DNA from: Luteimonas huabeiensis HB2
GTDB lineage: Bacteria > Pseudomonadota > Gammaproteobacteria > Xanthomonadales > Xanthomonadaceae
NCBI RefSeq assembly: GCF_000559025.1
Contig: NZ_JAAN01000047.1
Location: 1-64,000 of the forward strand
Reading direction: 5' to 3'
Length of the DNA: 64,000 nt
A program made the position numbers and the translations under genes. Below, one piece after another: positions 48,520-58,400 of the stretch. Under the pieces are notes generated by a model. That model saw only the letters and a program-made list of their open reading frames with translations, was not told where the DNA came from and ran no database searches. Within the stretch, counting starts at the first letter, position 1; every line of letters starts with the position of its first letter.

Positions 48520-48971
48520 TGGCCGCCGATTCGCTGCACGTCGCCGTGCCTCTCATCGTGCCATCGAGCATGTCGTTCCAGTGGCTGCTGCCGTGTCGTC
48601 GCGCGTGCAGCGCGGGCGCATTCGCGCCGCGCTTCGCGCAACATCCGGCGCAGCCATCCAGCGTGCAGGCGTCTTTCCTCGAACGCGCCCGGCCTGCGGC
48701 CATTGGCGCGTTCGCCGGTGCGCTGGCTGCAAGCAGCTCAGCGCCGCCGGGCCGCCGATGCCCGGAGCGACAGCGAGGGGTAAAGGCGGAAGGCAAGACA
48801 AAAGGACGCGGCACCGGGCCGCGTCGAAAGCCAGTCTGCACATGGGGGTGGCGCGGCACGGAGCGGCTTTGCCGCCGTGCCGCGTTCGGCGCGAAGGTCG
48901 CGCCAATGCAGGCATGTCCGCGTGCTTCGCACGACAGGACACGCCAGAGCTTGCAGGGAGCGCAGCCATGA
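48516..48971 (+). other. interval between traF and relaxase: doubtful ORF, possible oriT region
   Basis: A 151-codon open frame starts with ATGATG overlapping the traF stop. It has no family features, is Ala/Arg/Pro-rich and looks like an accidental frame. In elements of this type the transfer origin lies near the relaxase gene, so this 448-base stretch is the best place for oriT, although I see no nick-site motif that I can name. Confidence 0.3.
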
Positions 48972-50962
48972 CCGACCGCCGCGACGACGATTTCCGCGTG
49001 CGCCCCAGCGCCCCGAAGAACCGGGGCAAGGGCCAGGGGCAGAGCTTCGTTTCCAAGGTGCTCAAACAGGCGGGCAAAGCCAGCAGCGGCAAGTCCACGG
49101 TGCGCCGTCCGGCATCGGCGAGTGGCACCGGCCAGCGGCCCGGCTCGCGCCTGGGGCGCGGCCACACGGCAGCACGCTTCGCCGGGGCGAAGCTGACGCC
49201 TATGTCGCGGCGCGCGACCATCAAGACGCTGCTGGTGAACCACCAGCGGGCCAGCCCGCAGTCGCTCGCCAAGCACCTGCGCTACATCGAGCGCGACGGC
49301 GTGGGCCGCGACGGCGAGCCGGGCCAAGCCTACGGGCCGCAGACAGACGTGGCCGATCTCGACGCCTTCAAGGAACGCTGCGCCGACGACCGGCACCATT
49401 TCCGCTTCATCCTCTCGCCCGAGGATGGCGCGGAGCTGGAAGACCTGCGCACCTACACGCGGCACCTCATGGGCCGCATGGAGGCCGACCTGGGTACGGG
49501 CCTCGATTGGGTGGCCGTGAACCACTGGAACACCGACAACCCGCACACGCACATCGTCGTGCGCGGGCGCGACGACACCGGCAAAGACCTCATCATCGCG
49601 GGCGACTACATCGCCGATGGCTTCCGCTATCGCGCCGCCGAGCTGGCGACCGAATGGCTGGGGCCGCGCACCGAACTGGAGATCCAGCAGACCTTGCAGC
49701 GTGAGGTGGAGCAAGAGCGGTGGACGAGCCTGGATCGCACCCTCAAGCGTGAGATAGGCGAGGCCGGCGGCGATGGCCTGGTGCGCGTCGAAAGGTTCAA
49801 CGCCCCCCGCTTGCAGCGCCAACGCCTGATGCTAATCGGCCGCCTGCAACACTTGCAGCGCCTGGGCCTGGCCGACGAGACGCAGCCCGGCACCTGGGCC
49901 ATCCATGCCGATGCGGAAAAGACATTGCGCGCGCTGGGCGAGCGCGGCGACATCATCCGCACCGTGCAGCGGGCCATGCGCGGCGAGCCGCGCGAGCTGG
50001 CCGTGTTCGAGCCGGGGGACGATGGCCGAACCATCCTCGGCCGTGTGGCCGCGAAGGGGCTGGCCGACGAGCTGCGCGACCGGGGCTATCTGGTCATCGA
50101 CGGGGTGGACGGCAAGGCCCATTACGTCGCGCTCAACGCCCGCGACGAGCTGGCGAACTACCCGAGCGGCGCCGTGGTGGAGGTGAAAGGCTCGGCCGAC
50201 GTGCGCGCAGCCGACAAGAACATCGCCGCGCTGGCGAGCGATGGCCTGTACCGCACTGACCATCACCTGGCGATCGGGCAGGGCCGGGCCAAGGCCGGAC
50301 GCGACCCGCAAGAAGTCGTCGCCGCCCACATCCGCCGGCTGGAGGCCCTGCGTCGGGCCGGCATTGTGGAGCGCGTTGCCGAAGGGCTATGGAAGGTGCC
50401 GGACGACCTGGCCGAGCGTGGCCGCCAGTACGACGCGCAGCGCCTGGGCGGCGTGGCCGTGGAGCTGAAATCGCACTTGCCCATCGAGCGGCAGGCCCGC
50501 GTGATCGGGGCCACGTGGCTCGACCAGCAGTTGATCGGCGGCGGCTCGGGCCTGGGCGACCTGGGCTTTGGTGGCGAGGCCAAACAGGCCATGCAACAGC
50601 GCGCCGACTTCCTGGCCGAACAGGGGCTGGCCGAGCGGCGCGGGCAGCGCGTGATCCTGGCGCGCAACCTGCTGGGCACACTGCGCAACCGGGAACTGGC
50701 ACAGGCCGCGAAGGGCATTGCCGCTGAAACCGGCCTGGAGCATCGCCCGGTGGCCGACGGGCAGCGCGTGGCTGGCATCTACCGGCGCAGCGTCATGCTC
50801 GCCAGCGGGCGCTACGCGATGCTGGACGACGGCATGGGATTCAGCTTGGTGCCGTGGCGGCCGGTGATCGAGCAGCGGCTGGGGCAGCATATCGCCGCCG
50901 TGGTGCGCGGTGGCGGCGTATCTTGGGAGCTTGGACGGCAGCGCGGGCCAAGTATTTCTTGA
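48968..50962 (+). CDS. VirD2/DUF3363-type relaxase
   Basis: A 664-residue relaxase. The N-terminal ~70 residues are basic. The relaxase domain has the metal-binding triad in NHWNTDNPHTHIVVRG (His186, His193, His195) and the probable nucleophile Tyr region in LAKHLRYIERDG. The DUF3363 C-terminal domain follows. It nicks oriT and leads the strand into the recipient. GGGAGC precedes ATG 48968. The usual downstream transfer genes (coupling protein, trb) are not present; the metal cargo begins instead. Confidence 0.92.
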   Translation: MTDRRDDDFRVRPSAPKNRGKGQGQSFVSKVLKQAGKASSGKSTVRRPASASGTGQRPGSRLGRGHTAARFAGAKLTPMSRRATIKTLLVNHQRASPQSLAKHLRYIERDGVGRDGEPGQAYGPQTDVADLDAFKERCADDRHHFRFILSPEDGAELEDLRTYTRHLMGRMEADLGTGLDWVAVNHWNTDNPHTHIVVRGRDDTGKDLIIAGDYIADGFRYRAAELATEWLGPRTELEIQQTLQREVEQERWTSLDRTLKREIGEAGGDGLVRVERFNAPRLQRQRLMLIGRLQHLQRLGLADETQPGTWAIHADAEKTLRALGERGDIIRTVQRAMRGEPRELAVFEPGDDGRTILGRVAAKGLADELRDRGYLVIDGVDGKAHYVALNARDELANYPSGAVVEVKGSADVRAADKNIAALASDGLYRTDHHLAIGQGRAKAGRDPQEVVAAHIRRLEALRRAGIVERVAEGLWKVPDDLAERGRQYDAQRLGGVAVELKSHLPIERQARVIGATWLDQQLIGGGSGLGDLGFGGEAKQAMQQRADFLAEQGLAERRGQRVILARNLLGTLRNRELAQAAKGIAAETGLEHRPVADGQRVAGIYRRSVMLASGRYAMLDDGMGFSLVPWRPVIEQRLGQHIAAVVRGGGVSWELGRQRGPSIS

Positions 50963-50968
50963 GACCCT

Positions 50969-51235
50969 TCATCTACTTGTCGAACGGCCGAGCGCCTTCA
51001 TCAGCCCCGGCTTCTGGCTCGCAAAGGTGCCATAGAAGACCTCATTACCGATGAGCGTGATCGGAGCCACGCGCACGCCGGTTCGTGACTTGGCTTCCGC
51101 AGAAATCTTCGGGTCGGTCAGGTCGCGTTCTTCAAACACGATGCTCTGCTGGGACAGCCACTCCTTCAGCACCCGACAGTCCGGGCAGGCTGGAGTGCTA
51201 TAGATGATGATGCGCGGGGTGCTGGCTTGGTTCAT
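50969..51235 (-). CDS. glutaredoxin-like protein
   Basis: An 88-residue thioredoxin-fold protein with active site ACPDC (CxxC) and the conserved VAPITLIGNEVFYG cis-Pro segment. It would reduce disulfides or protect thiols in metal stress. It is downstream of, and probably co-transcribed with, the DUF305 gene (10-base gap). It converges on the relaxase with only six bases between stops, marking the cargo boundary. Confidence 0.85.
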   Translation of the reverse strand: MNQASTPRIIIYSTPACPDCRVLKEWLSQQSIVFEERDLTDPKISAEAKSRTGVRVAPITLIGNEVFYGTFASQKPGLMKALGRSTSR

Positions 51236-51245
51236 GGTCGTGCCT

Positions 51246-51944
51246 TCACTTTCCCCGAGCGGCAAGCCAGCTCTTCATCATGGCGATCTCTCCTTCCTGC
51301 GCAGAGATAACCTCCTGAGCCAACTCGCGGACCTCCGGGTCCTTGCCGTACTGCAACGCCACCTTGGCCATGTCGATCTCGCCCTGGTGATGCGGGATCA
51401 TGCCGCGCATAAAGTCCACATCGGCATCGCCGCTGAAGTCAATCATCATGTCGGCGTGCATGCGGTCATTGCCGGCACGGTAGGCGGTCGTCGAGGCGTC
51501 GCCCGAGCTGCCGGTCGCCGCCTGTTGGCCGCGTTCTCCAAGCCACTTATTCATCATGGCGATCTCGCCTTCCTGCGCAGAGATAACCTCCTCAGCCAAC
51601 TTGCGGACCTCCGGGTCCTTGCCGTACTGCAACGCCACCTTGGCCATGTCGATCGCGCCCTGGTGGTGCGGGATCATGCCGCGCATGAAATCGACGTCGG
51701 CGTTGCCAGTGAACTGCGCTCCCATCCCCGCGTGCATCTGGTCGTTCACGGCGCGATACGCGGTCGTGGAAGGGCTGTCATTGGCCGAGGCGCTGGAGGG
51801 CATCGCGTGCCCTTGGTGATCTCCGCTCGCATTGGCCTGCATCACTTCACCCGACGGGACCACCTTCTTCTGAACGGCCATCAGGCCGATGGCGACCACG
51901 ACGGCGCCCGCAATGAACAACAGGCTGAACTTGTTGACTCTCAT
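51246..51944 (-). CDS. tandem DUF305 protein (predicted periplasmic metal-binding)
   Basis: A 232-residue exported or membrane-anchored protein. An N-terminal helix ([20 protein letters not shown]) is followed by two DUF305 domains, each with [16 protein letters not shown] and a His/Met-rich core suited to copper binding. The domains come from a 276-bp DNA duplication still about 90% identical. AAGGAG precedes ATG 51944. A MerR-type promoter with a 19-bp spacer lies just upstream. Likely a copper- or silver-binding protein (family inference). Confidence 0.85.
   Translation of the reverse strand: MRVNKFSLLFIAGAVVVAIGLMAVQKKVVPSGEVMQANASGDHQGHAMPSSASANDSPSTTAYRAVNDQMHAGMGAQFTGNADVDFMRGMIPHHQGAIDMAKVALQYGKDPEVRKLAEEVISAQEGEIAMMNKWLGERGQQAATGSSGDASTTAYRAGNDRMHADMMIDFSGDADVDFMRGMIPHHQGEIDMAKVALQYGKDPEVRELAQEVISAQEGEIAMMKSWLAARGK
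51274..51776 (-). repeat. 276-bp internal duplication in the DUF305 gene
   Basis: The DNA from about 51274 to 51500 is repeated at about 51550 to 51776, offset by 276 bp (92 codons), with few differences over the first 150 bases. It encodes the two DUF305 domains and indicates a recent tandem duplication. Confidence 0.8.
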
Positions 51945-51975
51945 GAAAAACTCCTTGAATGAGATTGATGGAGTC

Positions 51976-52006
51976 ACTGTAGGGCTTCCCATTGTTGGAA
52001 GGTCAA
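51976..52006 (-). promoter_or_regulatory. MerR-type (CueR-like) promoter of DUF305-glutaredoxin
   Basis: On the minus strand TTGACC (52006-52001), a 19-bp spacer and TACAGT (51981-51976). The spacer contains the partly dyad-symmetric CTTCCAACAATGGGAAGCC centred between the elements. A 19-bp spacer is the mark of promoters activated by DNA distortion by MerR-family metal sensors. Confidence 0.75.
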
Positions 52007-52123
52007 GCCCCTCATTTCGCCGTTGATGCCGATGAAGACCCTCGGCGCAAGATCCAGTCCTTCACTTCCGCCGCCTACGACAACGCGCTGTCGAAGCTGC
52101 AGCGGTGGAAGCAGGTGATGTAG
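52007..52123 (+). pseudogene. possible 3' remnant of an unidentified gene
   Basis: An open + strand frame, ending TAG at 52121-52123, reads ...[21 protein letters not shown] and then KLQRWKQVM. It looks like coding sequence but has no start and no matching upstream part, being cut by the MerR-type promoter region. The parent family is unknown. Confidence 0.25.
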
Positions 52124-52168
52124 CGCCTGAGGCGACCGCTAGATGGAACACCTCCCGCATCGGCCCGA

Positions 52169-53365
52169 TCAGCCCGGACCTAGCCGCACCGGCTTTCGCG
52201 CGGTCTGCCACAGCAGCGGCACCAAGATCAGCGCCAGGGCCGGGAAGATCATCCAGTTGACCGCCTGCCAGCCCGAGCTGTGCAGGATCGATCCCGCGAG
52301 GAACGACACGGCCGCCGTGGCGGCGAAGACGAAGAAATCGTTCATGCCCTGCGCCTTGCTGCGCTCGGCCGGGGTGTGGCAATCGGTGACCACCGCCGTC
52401 GCGCCGATGAAGCTGAAGTTCCAGCCGATGCCCAGCAGCGCCAGCGAGCCCCAGAAGTGGGACAGGCCGAGCCCGCCCAGGGCCACCACCCCGGAGGCGG
52501 CGAGCAGCACCATGCCCACGGCGGTCACGCGCTCCTTGCCGTAGCGCACCATCAGCCGCCCAGTGAAGAAGCTCGGCCCGAACATCGCCAGCAGGTGCCA
52601 CTGGATGCCCAGGGCGGCGTTGTCCACCGAATGCCCGTGGTTGACCATCGCCACCGGCGCGGCGGTCATCACGAACGCCATCACCCCATAGGACACCACG
52701 CCCGCGGCCACGGCCAGCGCGTAGCGCGGCATCGCCAGGAGCTGCAGCACCGTGCGGCCGCTGTCGGCGGCGGCTTCGGCCGGGGTCTGGCGCGGCGTGC
52801 GCAGCATCAGCAAGATCGGCAGGGCGATCAGCGGCAGCAGCGCCTGGCTGAGGAAGCTGCCGACGTAGGGCGTGCCCGCTACCGCGTCGCGCGTGAAGAT
52901 CACCAACTGCGGCCCGATGATGGCACCCGCGAGACCCCCCACCATTACCCAGGAAATCGCCTTGGCCTTGAGCGCGTCCTCGGCGGTGTCGGCGGCTGCG
53001 AAGCGGTAGCTCTGCACATACGCGCCGTAGAAGCCCGCCAGGAAGGTGCCGGCGCAGAAGATCCAGAACGAGGCCAGCATGATGCCCAGCGCGGCGATCA
53101 GGCCCGAGGCCACGCCGAAGCCGACCCCGACCACGTATCCGTTGCGGCGGCCATGGCGCCGCATGATGAACGCCGCAGGCAAGGTGCCGATGGCAAGACC
53201 CAGGCCGAACAGGCTCACGGGCAAGGTGATCCAGGCCGAGTCCTTGGCAAGCTGCTGGCCGACCAGCCCGCCCAGCGACATCACGATGGGCGCGCTGGCG
53301 CCACCGAGCGCCTGCGCGGCGGTGAGAACGCCGATGTTTCGGCGCGTGATGCTCTGGTCGGTCAT
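52169..53365 (-). CDS. major facilitator superfamily transporter
   Basis: A 398-residue MFS carrier with 12 predicted helices. GLAIGTLPAAFIMRRHGRRNGYVVG is the loop 2-3 motif of the family. The substrate cannot be read. Its start is 91 bases from the stop of the MerR regulator on the same strand. An ArsR/SmtB-like inverted repeat lies in that gap, so it may have its own promoter. Codon use is close to the chromosome's, and it is probably part of the metal/efflux cargo. Confidence 0.82.
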   Translation of the reverse strand: MTDQSITRRNIGVLTAAQALGGASAPIVMSLGGLVGQQLAKDSAWITLPVSLFGLGLAIGTLPAAFIMRRHGRRNGYVVGVGFGVASGLIAALGIMLASFWIFCAGTFLAGFYGAYVQSYRFAAADTAEDALKAKAISWVMVGGLAGAIIGPQLVIFTRDAVAGTPYVGSFLSQALLPLIALPILLMLRTPRQTPAEAAADSGRTVLQLLAMPRYALAVAAGVVSYGVMAFVMTAAPVAMVNHGHSVDNAALGIQWHLLAMFGPSFFTGRLMVRYGKERVTAVGMVLLAASGVVALGGLGLSHFWGSLALLGIGWNFSFIGATAVVTDCHTPAERSKAQGMNDFFVFAATAAVSFLAGSILHSSGWQAVNWMIFPALALILVPLLWQTARKPVRLGPG

Positions 53366-53410
53366 GGGCGGTCTTTCTTGTTCGTTTGTCTGGCCGGAAA
53401 TATTACACGC

Positions 53411-53424
53411 ATGAATATATGTTC
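53411..53424. promoter_or_regulatory. SmtB/ArsR-like inverted repeat upstream of the MFS gene
   Basis: TGAATATATGTTCA, TGAA and TTCA arms around TATATG in a locally AT-rich stretch. It resembles the half-sites bound by SmtB/ArsR regulators (TGAACA...TGTTCA). Two ArsR genes lie 7 and 10 kb away on the element. Confidence 0.4.
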
Positions 53425-53456
53425 AGTTATCCGACCATGATTCGGCCATGCGATGC

Positions 53457-53849
53457 TCATGAACCGCCGCAACCTGGTCGCTCCTCGCAAATCTCCCGAG
53501 CGGCAGAAGGAACAGCCTGCCGTTCCAATGCGAGCAGGTGCTCTTTCACCCGGGTCAGTTGCGCCATGCGTTCCTCGACATAGGCGAGATGGTCCCGGAC
53601 AGCCTGCGTCAGCAGCTCGGGTTCCGGGGACTCGCGATGCGTCCAGCCCAGCAAGTTGCGCATGTCATCCAGGCCGATGCCCGACGCGCGGTAGTTGCGA
53701 ATCAGGTAAAGCCGCTCGACATGGGCCGGGCCATAGCGCCGGTAGTTGTTGCGGGACCGCTCGGGAGCGGGCAGCAGGCCCTCCCGTTCGTAGAACCTGA
53801 TGTTCTCAGGGGGCGTGCCGGTCAAGCGCGCGAGTTCACCAATCCTCAT
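53457..53849 (-). CDS. MerR-family metal-responsive regulator
   Basis: A 130-residue MerR protein. The HTH start MRIGELARLTGTPPENIRFYEREGLLP is typical of the CadR/PbrR/CueR branch (motif IRFYEREGLLP), then a long dimer helix. The C-terminal metal loop has Cys121 and Cys127 (CEERPGC). The third cysteine that CadR/PbrR have near residue 77 is missing, so it may sense another metal, or bind it differently. It lies 50 bases after the outer-membrane factor gene, at the end of the RND operon. It may activate the two 19-bp-spacer promoters in this region. Confidence 0.85.
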   Translation of the reverse strand: MRIGELARLTGTPPENIRFYEREGLLPAPERSRNNYRRYGPAHVERLYLIRNYRASGIGLDDMRNLLGWTHRESPEPELLTQAVRDHLAYVEERMAQLTRVKEHLLALERQAVPSAAREICEERPGCGGS

Positions 53850-53899
53850 CCAGCTCTCCGCGCGCAGCGATGGGGGACGCCACCGCTGCGCGCCGGCCC

Positions 53900-55405
53900 T
53901 CATCCCGGCGACCGGGCGGACTGCTGCGCCGTGGCGCCCGATTGCACCGTGTGCTCAGTCCAGCCGCCGCCCAGCGCCTTGTACAGATGGATGAGGTTGT
54001 TCAGCCGCGTCAGGCGCGTGCGCACCAGGGTCTGCTGCGTGCCGTAATGCGTGCGCTGCGCGTCGAGTACAGTGAGGTTGTCGTCCACGCCCTCCTGGAA
54101 GCGCTGCTCGGCCAGCTCGTAGGCCTTCTGGCTGGCCGCCACCAGGAGCTGCTCCGCGCGGATCTGCTCATCGAGCGTGCGCTTGCCCGCCAGGCCGTCG
54201 GCCACCTCGGCGAAGGCCGCCTGGATGGACTTCTCGTAGTTGGCGATCTCGATGCGCTTCTGTACGTGCGCCACGTCCAGGTTGGCGCGCAGCGCGCCGC
54301 CGCGGAAGATGGGCAGCGTGATCTGCGGCAGGAAGCTCCAGGCCCGCGAGCCCGAATCGAACAGGCCGTCCAGCGAAGCGCTGGCCGTGCCCGCCGAGCC
54401 CGTAAGGCTGATCGTCGGGAAGAACGCGGCCCGCGCCGCGCCGATGTTGGCGTTGGCGCCGATCAGCATCTGCTCGGCGGCGCGGATGTCCGGCCGGCGC
54501 GCGAGCAGTTCGGACGGCAGGCCGCTCGGCAGGCCGGTCGGCACGATGTCGTCCGGCAGCGCCATGGCCTCGTCAAGCTGCCGGGACAGCTCCGGCGTCA
54601 GCGGCTGGCCCAACAGCAGCACCAGCGCGTTGCGGTCCTTGGCCGCCTGCCGTGTGTAGGCGGCATGGTTGGCCTCGGCGGTGCGCAACGCGATCTCTGC
54701 GCGGCGCAGGTCGAGCTGCGTGGAGTTGCCCGCTTCCACCAGTTGGGTGGTCAGCCCGTAGGAGCGCTTCTGCGTGGCGAGGGTGTCGCTCGTCAGGCGC
54801 AGCAGTTCCTGGTCGGCACGCAGCGTGAGGTAGGCGCTGGCCACCTCGGACACCAGGCTCATCTGCGTGGCGATGCGGGTCTCGTCGAGGGCCAGGTAGG
54901 ACGCCAGCGCCCGGTCGCTGAGGCTGCGGATGCGGCCCCACAGGTCCAGTTCCCAGGCGGCCGTCACCCCGGCCACGTCGTAGCGCCGGAGCACGTCGCT
55001 TTGCCCCGTGGTGCTGAGGTCGGCCGGTACGCGCTCTGACGCGCCGCGGGCGGAAACGCCCAGGTTCGGCAGCATCTCGGCACGCTGGATACGGTACAGC
55101 GCCTGAGCCGCCTCCACGTTGAGCGCGGCCTTGCGCATGTCGCGGTTGTTCTCCAGTGAAATGCCGATCAACTGCTGCAGCAGCGGGTCGCGGAAGAAGT
55201 CCCGCCAGCCGATCTCGGCCGTGATCGCGTCGTCGGGCGTCGCGGCCGCCGGTTCCACATAGGCCGCGCCCAAGGGATAAGCCGTGTCGATCGGCGCTGC
55301 GGGCCGGTCATACTTCGGTGCCATGGAGCAGCCAGTCAACGCCGCCGCGAGGGCGAGCGGCGCCAGCGTCCTGGCGGGTCGTGTGAATGCGAAAGATGTT
55401 TTCAT
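53900..55405 (-). CDS. outer membrane efflux factor (OprM/OprN/NodT family lipoprotein)
   Basis: A 501-residue TolC-like channel. The signal peptide ends in lipobox LTGC. Two OEP repeats follow, with WRDFFRDPLLQQLI early, then LLARRPDIRAAEQMLIGANANIGAARAAFFP, the hallmark of the NodT group (key part RRPDIRAAEQ). AGGAGG lies before ATG 55405. It is last of three pump genes after the adaptor and permease. Confidence 0.92.
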   Translation of the reverse strand: MKTSFAFTRPARTLAPLALAAALTGCSMAPKYDRPAAPIDTAYPLGAAYVEPAAATPDDAITAEIGWRDFFRDPLLQQLIGISLENNRDMRKAALNVEAAQALYRIQRAEMLPNLGVSARGASERVPADLSTTGQSDVLRRYDVAGVTAAWELDLWGRIRSLSDRALASYLALDETRIATQMSLVSEVASAYLTLRADQELLRLTSDTLATQKRSYGLTTQLVEAGNSTQLDLRRAEIALRTAEANHAAYTRQAAKDRNALVLLLGQPLTPELSRQLDEAMALPDDIVPTGLPSGLPSELLARRPDIRAAEQMLIGANANIGAARAAFFPTISLTGSAGTASASLDGLFDSGSRAWSFLPQITLPIFRGGALRANLDVAHVQKRIEIANYEKSIQAAFAEVADGLAGKRTLDEQIRAEQLLVAASQKAYELAEQRFQEGVDDNLTVLDAQRTHYGTQQTLVRTRLTRLNNLIHLYKALGGGWTEHTVQSGATAQQSARSPG

Positions 55406-55425
55406 GTCGTATGTCCTCCTGGCCG

Positions 55426-58400
55426 TCATGCGTGCTGGTCGGTCATGCCGACACGGGCATGGCGCGCTTCGCGGCGCAGCGCCAGCTTGCGCACCACGAC
55501 GTAGAACACCGGCGTCAGCACCAGGCCGAATACCGTCACGCCCAGCATGCCGGCGAACACCGCGATGCCCATGGCGTGGCGCATCTCGGCGCCCGCACCG
55601 CTGGCCAGCACCAGCGGCACCACGCCAGCGATGAAGGCGAACGACGTCATCAGGATCGGGCGCAGCCGCAAGCGCGCGGCTTCGAGCACGGCTGCCAGCG
55701 GATCGGCCCCTTCGCTTTCCTTCGCGCGGGCGAACTCCACGATCAGGATCGCGTTCTTGGCGGCCAGGCCGATCAGCACCACGAAACCGATCTGCGTGAA
55801 GATGTTGTTGTCCCCCCCAGAGAGCCAGACGCCGGCGATCGCCGAGAGCAGCGCCATGGGTGCAATCAGCAGCACAGCGAACGGCAGCGACCAACTGTTG
55901 TACTGGGCCGCCAGGAACAGGAAGGCGAGCAGCACCGCCAGCGCGAAGATATAGATAGCAGTATTGCCAACTCGCTTTTCCTGGAAAGTCAGGTCCGTCC
56001 ATTCGTAGGTCATACCGTCAGGCAGCGATTCGCTCACGATCTTCTCAATCGCGGCGGTGGCCTGGCCGGATGAGTAGCCCGGCGCTGGCCCGCCGCTGAT
56101 GTCCGCCGAGGGGAAGCCGTTGTAATGCATCACCCGGTCGGGGCCGGAACTGCGCTCGATGGTCGCGAACGCGCTCAGCGGGATCATGTCGCCCGCTGCA
56201 TTGCGCACCTTGAGCATGCCTATGTCCTCAGCCTGCATGCGGAACTGCGCATCGGCTTGGGCCATTACCCGGTAGGTGCGACCGAAGCGGTTGAAGTCGT
56301 TGACGTAGAGCGAGCCAAGGTTGACCTGCAGGGTGTCGAACACCTCGGTCAGCGACACGCCCTGCGACTTGGCCTTCACCCGGTCGATGTCCACCTGCAA
56401 CTGCGGCGCATTGGTCTGGAAGCTGGCGAGCATGTTCGCCAGCTCGGGCGCCTGCATGGCCTTGCCCATGATCTGGCCCTGTGCTTGTGCAAGCGCCTCG
56501 GGACCCAGGCCCGCCCGGTCCTCGATCTGCAGCTTAAAGCCGCCCATAGAACCCAGGCCCGGCACCGGCGGCGGCGGGAAGATGCCGACGAAGCCGTCCG
56601 GGATCTGGCTGAACTTGCCCATGAGCTTGCCCTGGATGGCGAAGGCCGACAGCGACGGGTCCTTGCGCTCATCGAAGGGCTTGAGCATGGCGAACATCAG
56701 CGCGGTGTTCGGCTGGTTCACCGGTCCATTGACCGACAGGCCCGGGAAGGCCACCACGCTCTCGACGCCCGGCTCAGCCAGTGCGATCTTGGTCATCTCC
56801 TTGACGACCGCCTCGGTGCGATCCAGCGAGGCGCCGGTCGGAAGCTGGGCGATGCCCACGAGGTAGTACTTGTCCTGGGCGGGCACGAAGCCCGCAGGCA
56901 CCTTGTGGAAGCCCAGCCAGGTCAGGCCCAGGAAGCCGACGTAGAGCAGCAGCACGATGGCGCTGCCGCGCACCGCGCGGCGCACGCCCCCGACGTAGGA
57001 ATTCGAGGCGCGGTCGAAGAAGCGGTTGAAGCGGCGGAAGAAGCCGCCGAACACGCCGTCGATGATGCGCGTGACGCGATCGGGCTTGGCCGCGCCGTGG
57101 TGCGGCTTGAGCAGGATGGCGGCCAGCGCTGGCGACAGCGTAAGCGAGTTGATCGCCGACAGGATGGTCGAGAACGCGATGGTTAGCGCGAACTGGCGAT
57201 AGAACTCGCCCTGCAGCCCCGACAGGAACGCCGAGGGGATGAAGACCGCTGCCAGCACCGAGGTGATGGCCAGGATCGGGCCAGTCACTTCATCCATCGC
57301 CTTGCGCGCCGCGTCCTTGGGTGATTCGCCCAGCGCTATGTGGCGCTCCACGTTCTCCACCACCACGATGGCGTCATCCACCACGATGCCGATGGACAGC
57401 ACCAGTCCGAACAGCGACAGTGTGTTCAGCGAGAAACCGAACATGTGCATCACCGCGAACGTGCCGACCAGCGAGACCGGCACGGCGATCAGCGGGATGA
57501 TCGACGCGCGCCAGGATTGCAGGAACAGCACCACCACGATCACCACCAGGAAGATGGCCTCCAGCAGCGTGACGGCGACGGACTGGAGCGAGGCGCGCAC
57601 GAAGACCGTGGGGTCGTAGGCGATCCTATACTCAATGCCGTCGGGGAACTTAGCTTGAAGTCGGTCCATTGCCGCGCGCACCGCGCTAGACACATCCAGC
57701 GCGTTCGCGCCCGGGCTCTGGATGATCTGTATCCCCACCGCCGGCTCGCCATTGAGCAGGCTGCGCAAAGAGTAGGAATCGGCCCCCATCGAGATGCGGG
57801 CGACATCCCGCAGGCGAGTTACCTGGCCGTCGGCGCCCGTCTTCACGACGATCTCGCCGAATTGCTCCTCGCTCGACAGTCGGCCCAGAGTGTTGACCGT
57901 GACCTGGAACGCCGCCGAGGCATCCGGCTGCTGACCAACCGAACCAGCGGCAACCTGTATGTTCTGCTCGCGGATGGCGGCAACCACGTCGCTCGCGATC
58001 AGCCCACGAGCAGCGACCTTGGCGGGTTCGAGCCAGACCCGCATCGAATACTCCCCGGCGCCCCAGACTAGGACATCGCCGACGCCTGGCGTACGAGCCA
58101 GCTCATCCTTCACATGAAGTGTGGCGTAGTTGGAGACGTACAGCGGATCATATCGACCTCCAGGCGAAAGCAAATGCACCACCATGAGAACGTCCGGCGA
58201 CGTTTTCTCGGTGACAACACCGATGCGCTGAACTTCAGGCGGTAGGCGCGGCAACGCCCGCGAGACCCGGTTTTGCACCTGGATCTGCGCAATGTCGGCG
58301 TTGATATGCTGCTCGAAGGAGACGGTGAGCACCATTTTCCCGTCGGTGGACATCTGAGACTGCATGTACATCATGCCTTCTACGCCGTTGATCGCCTGCT

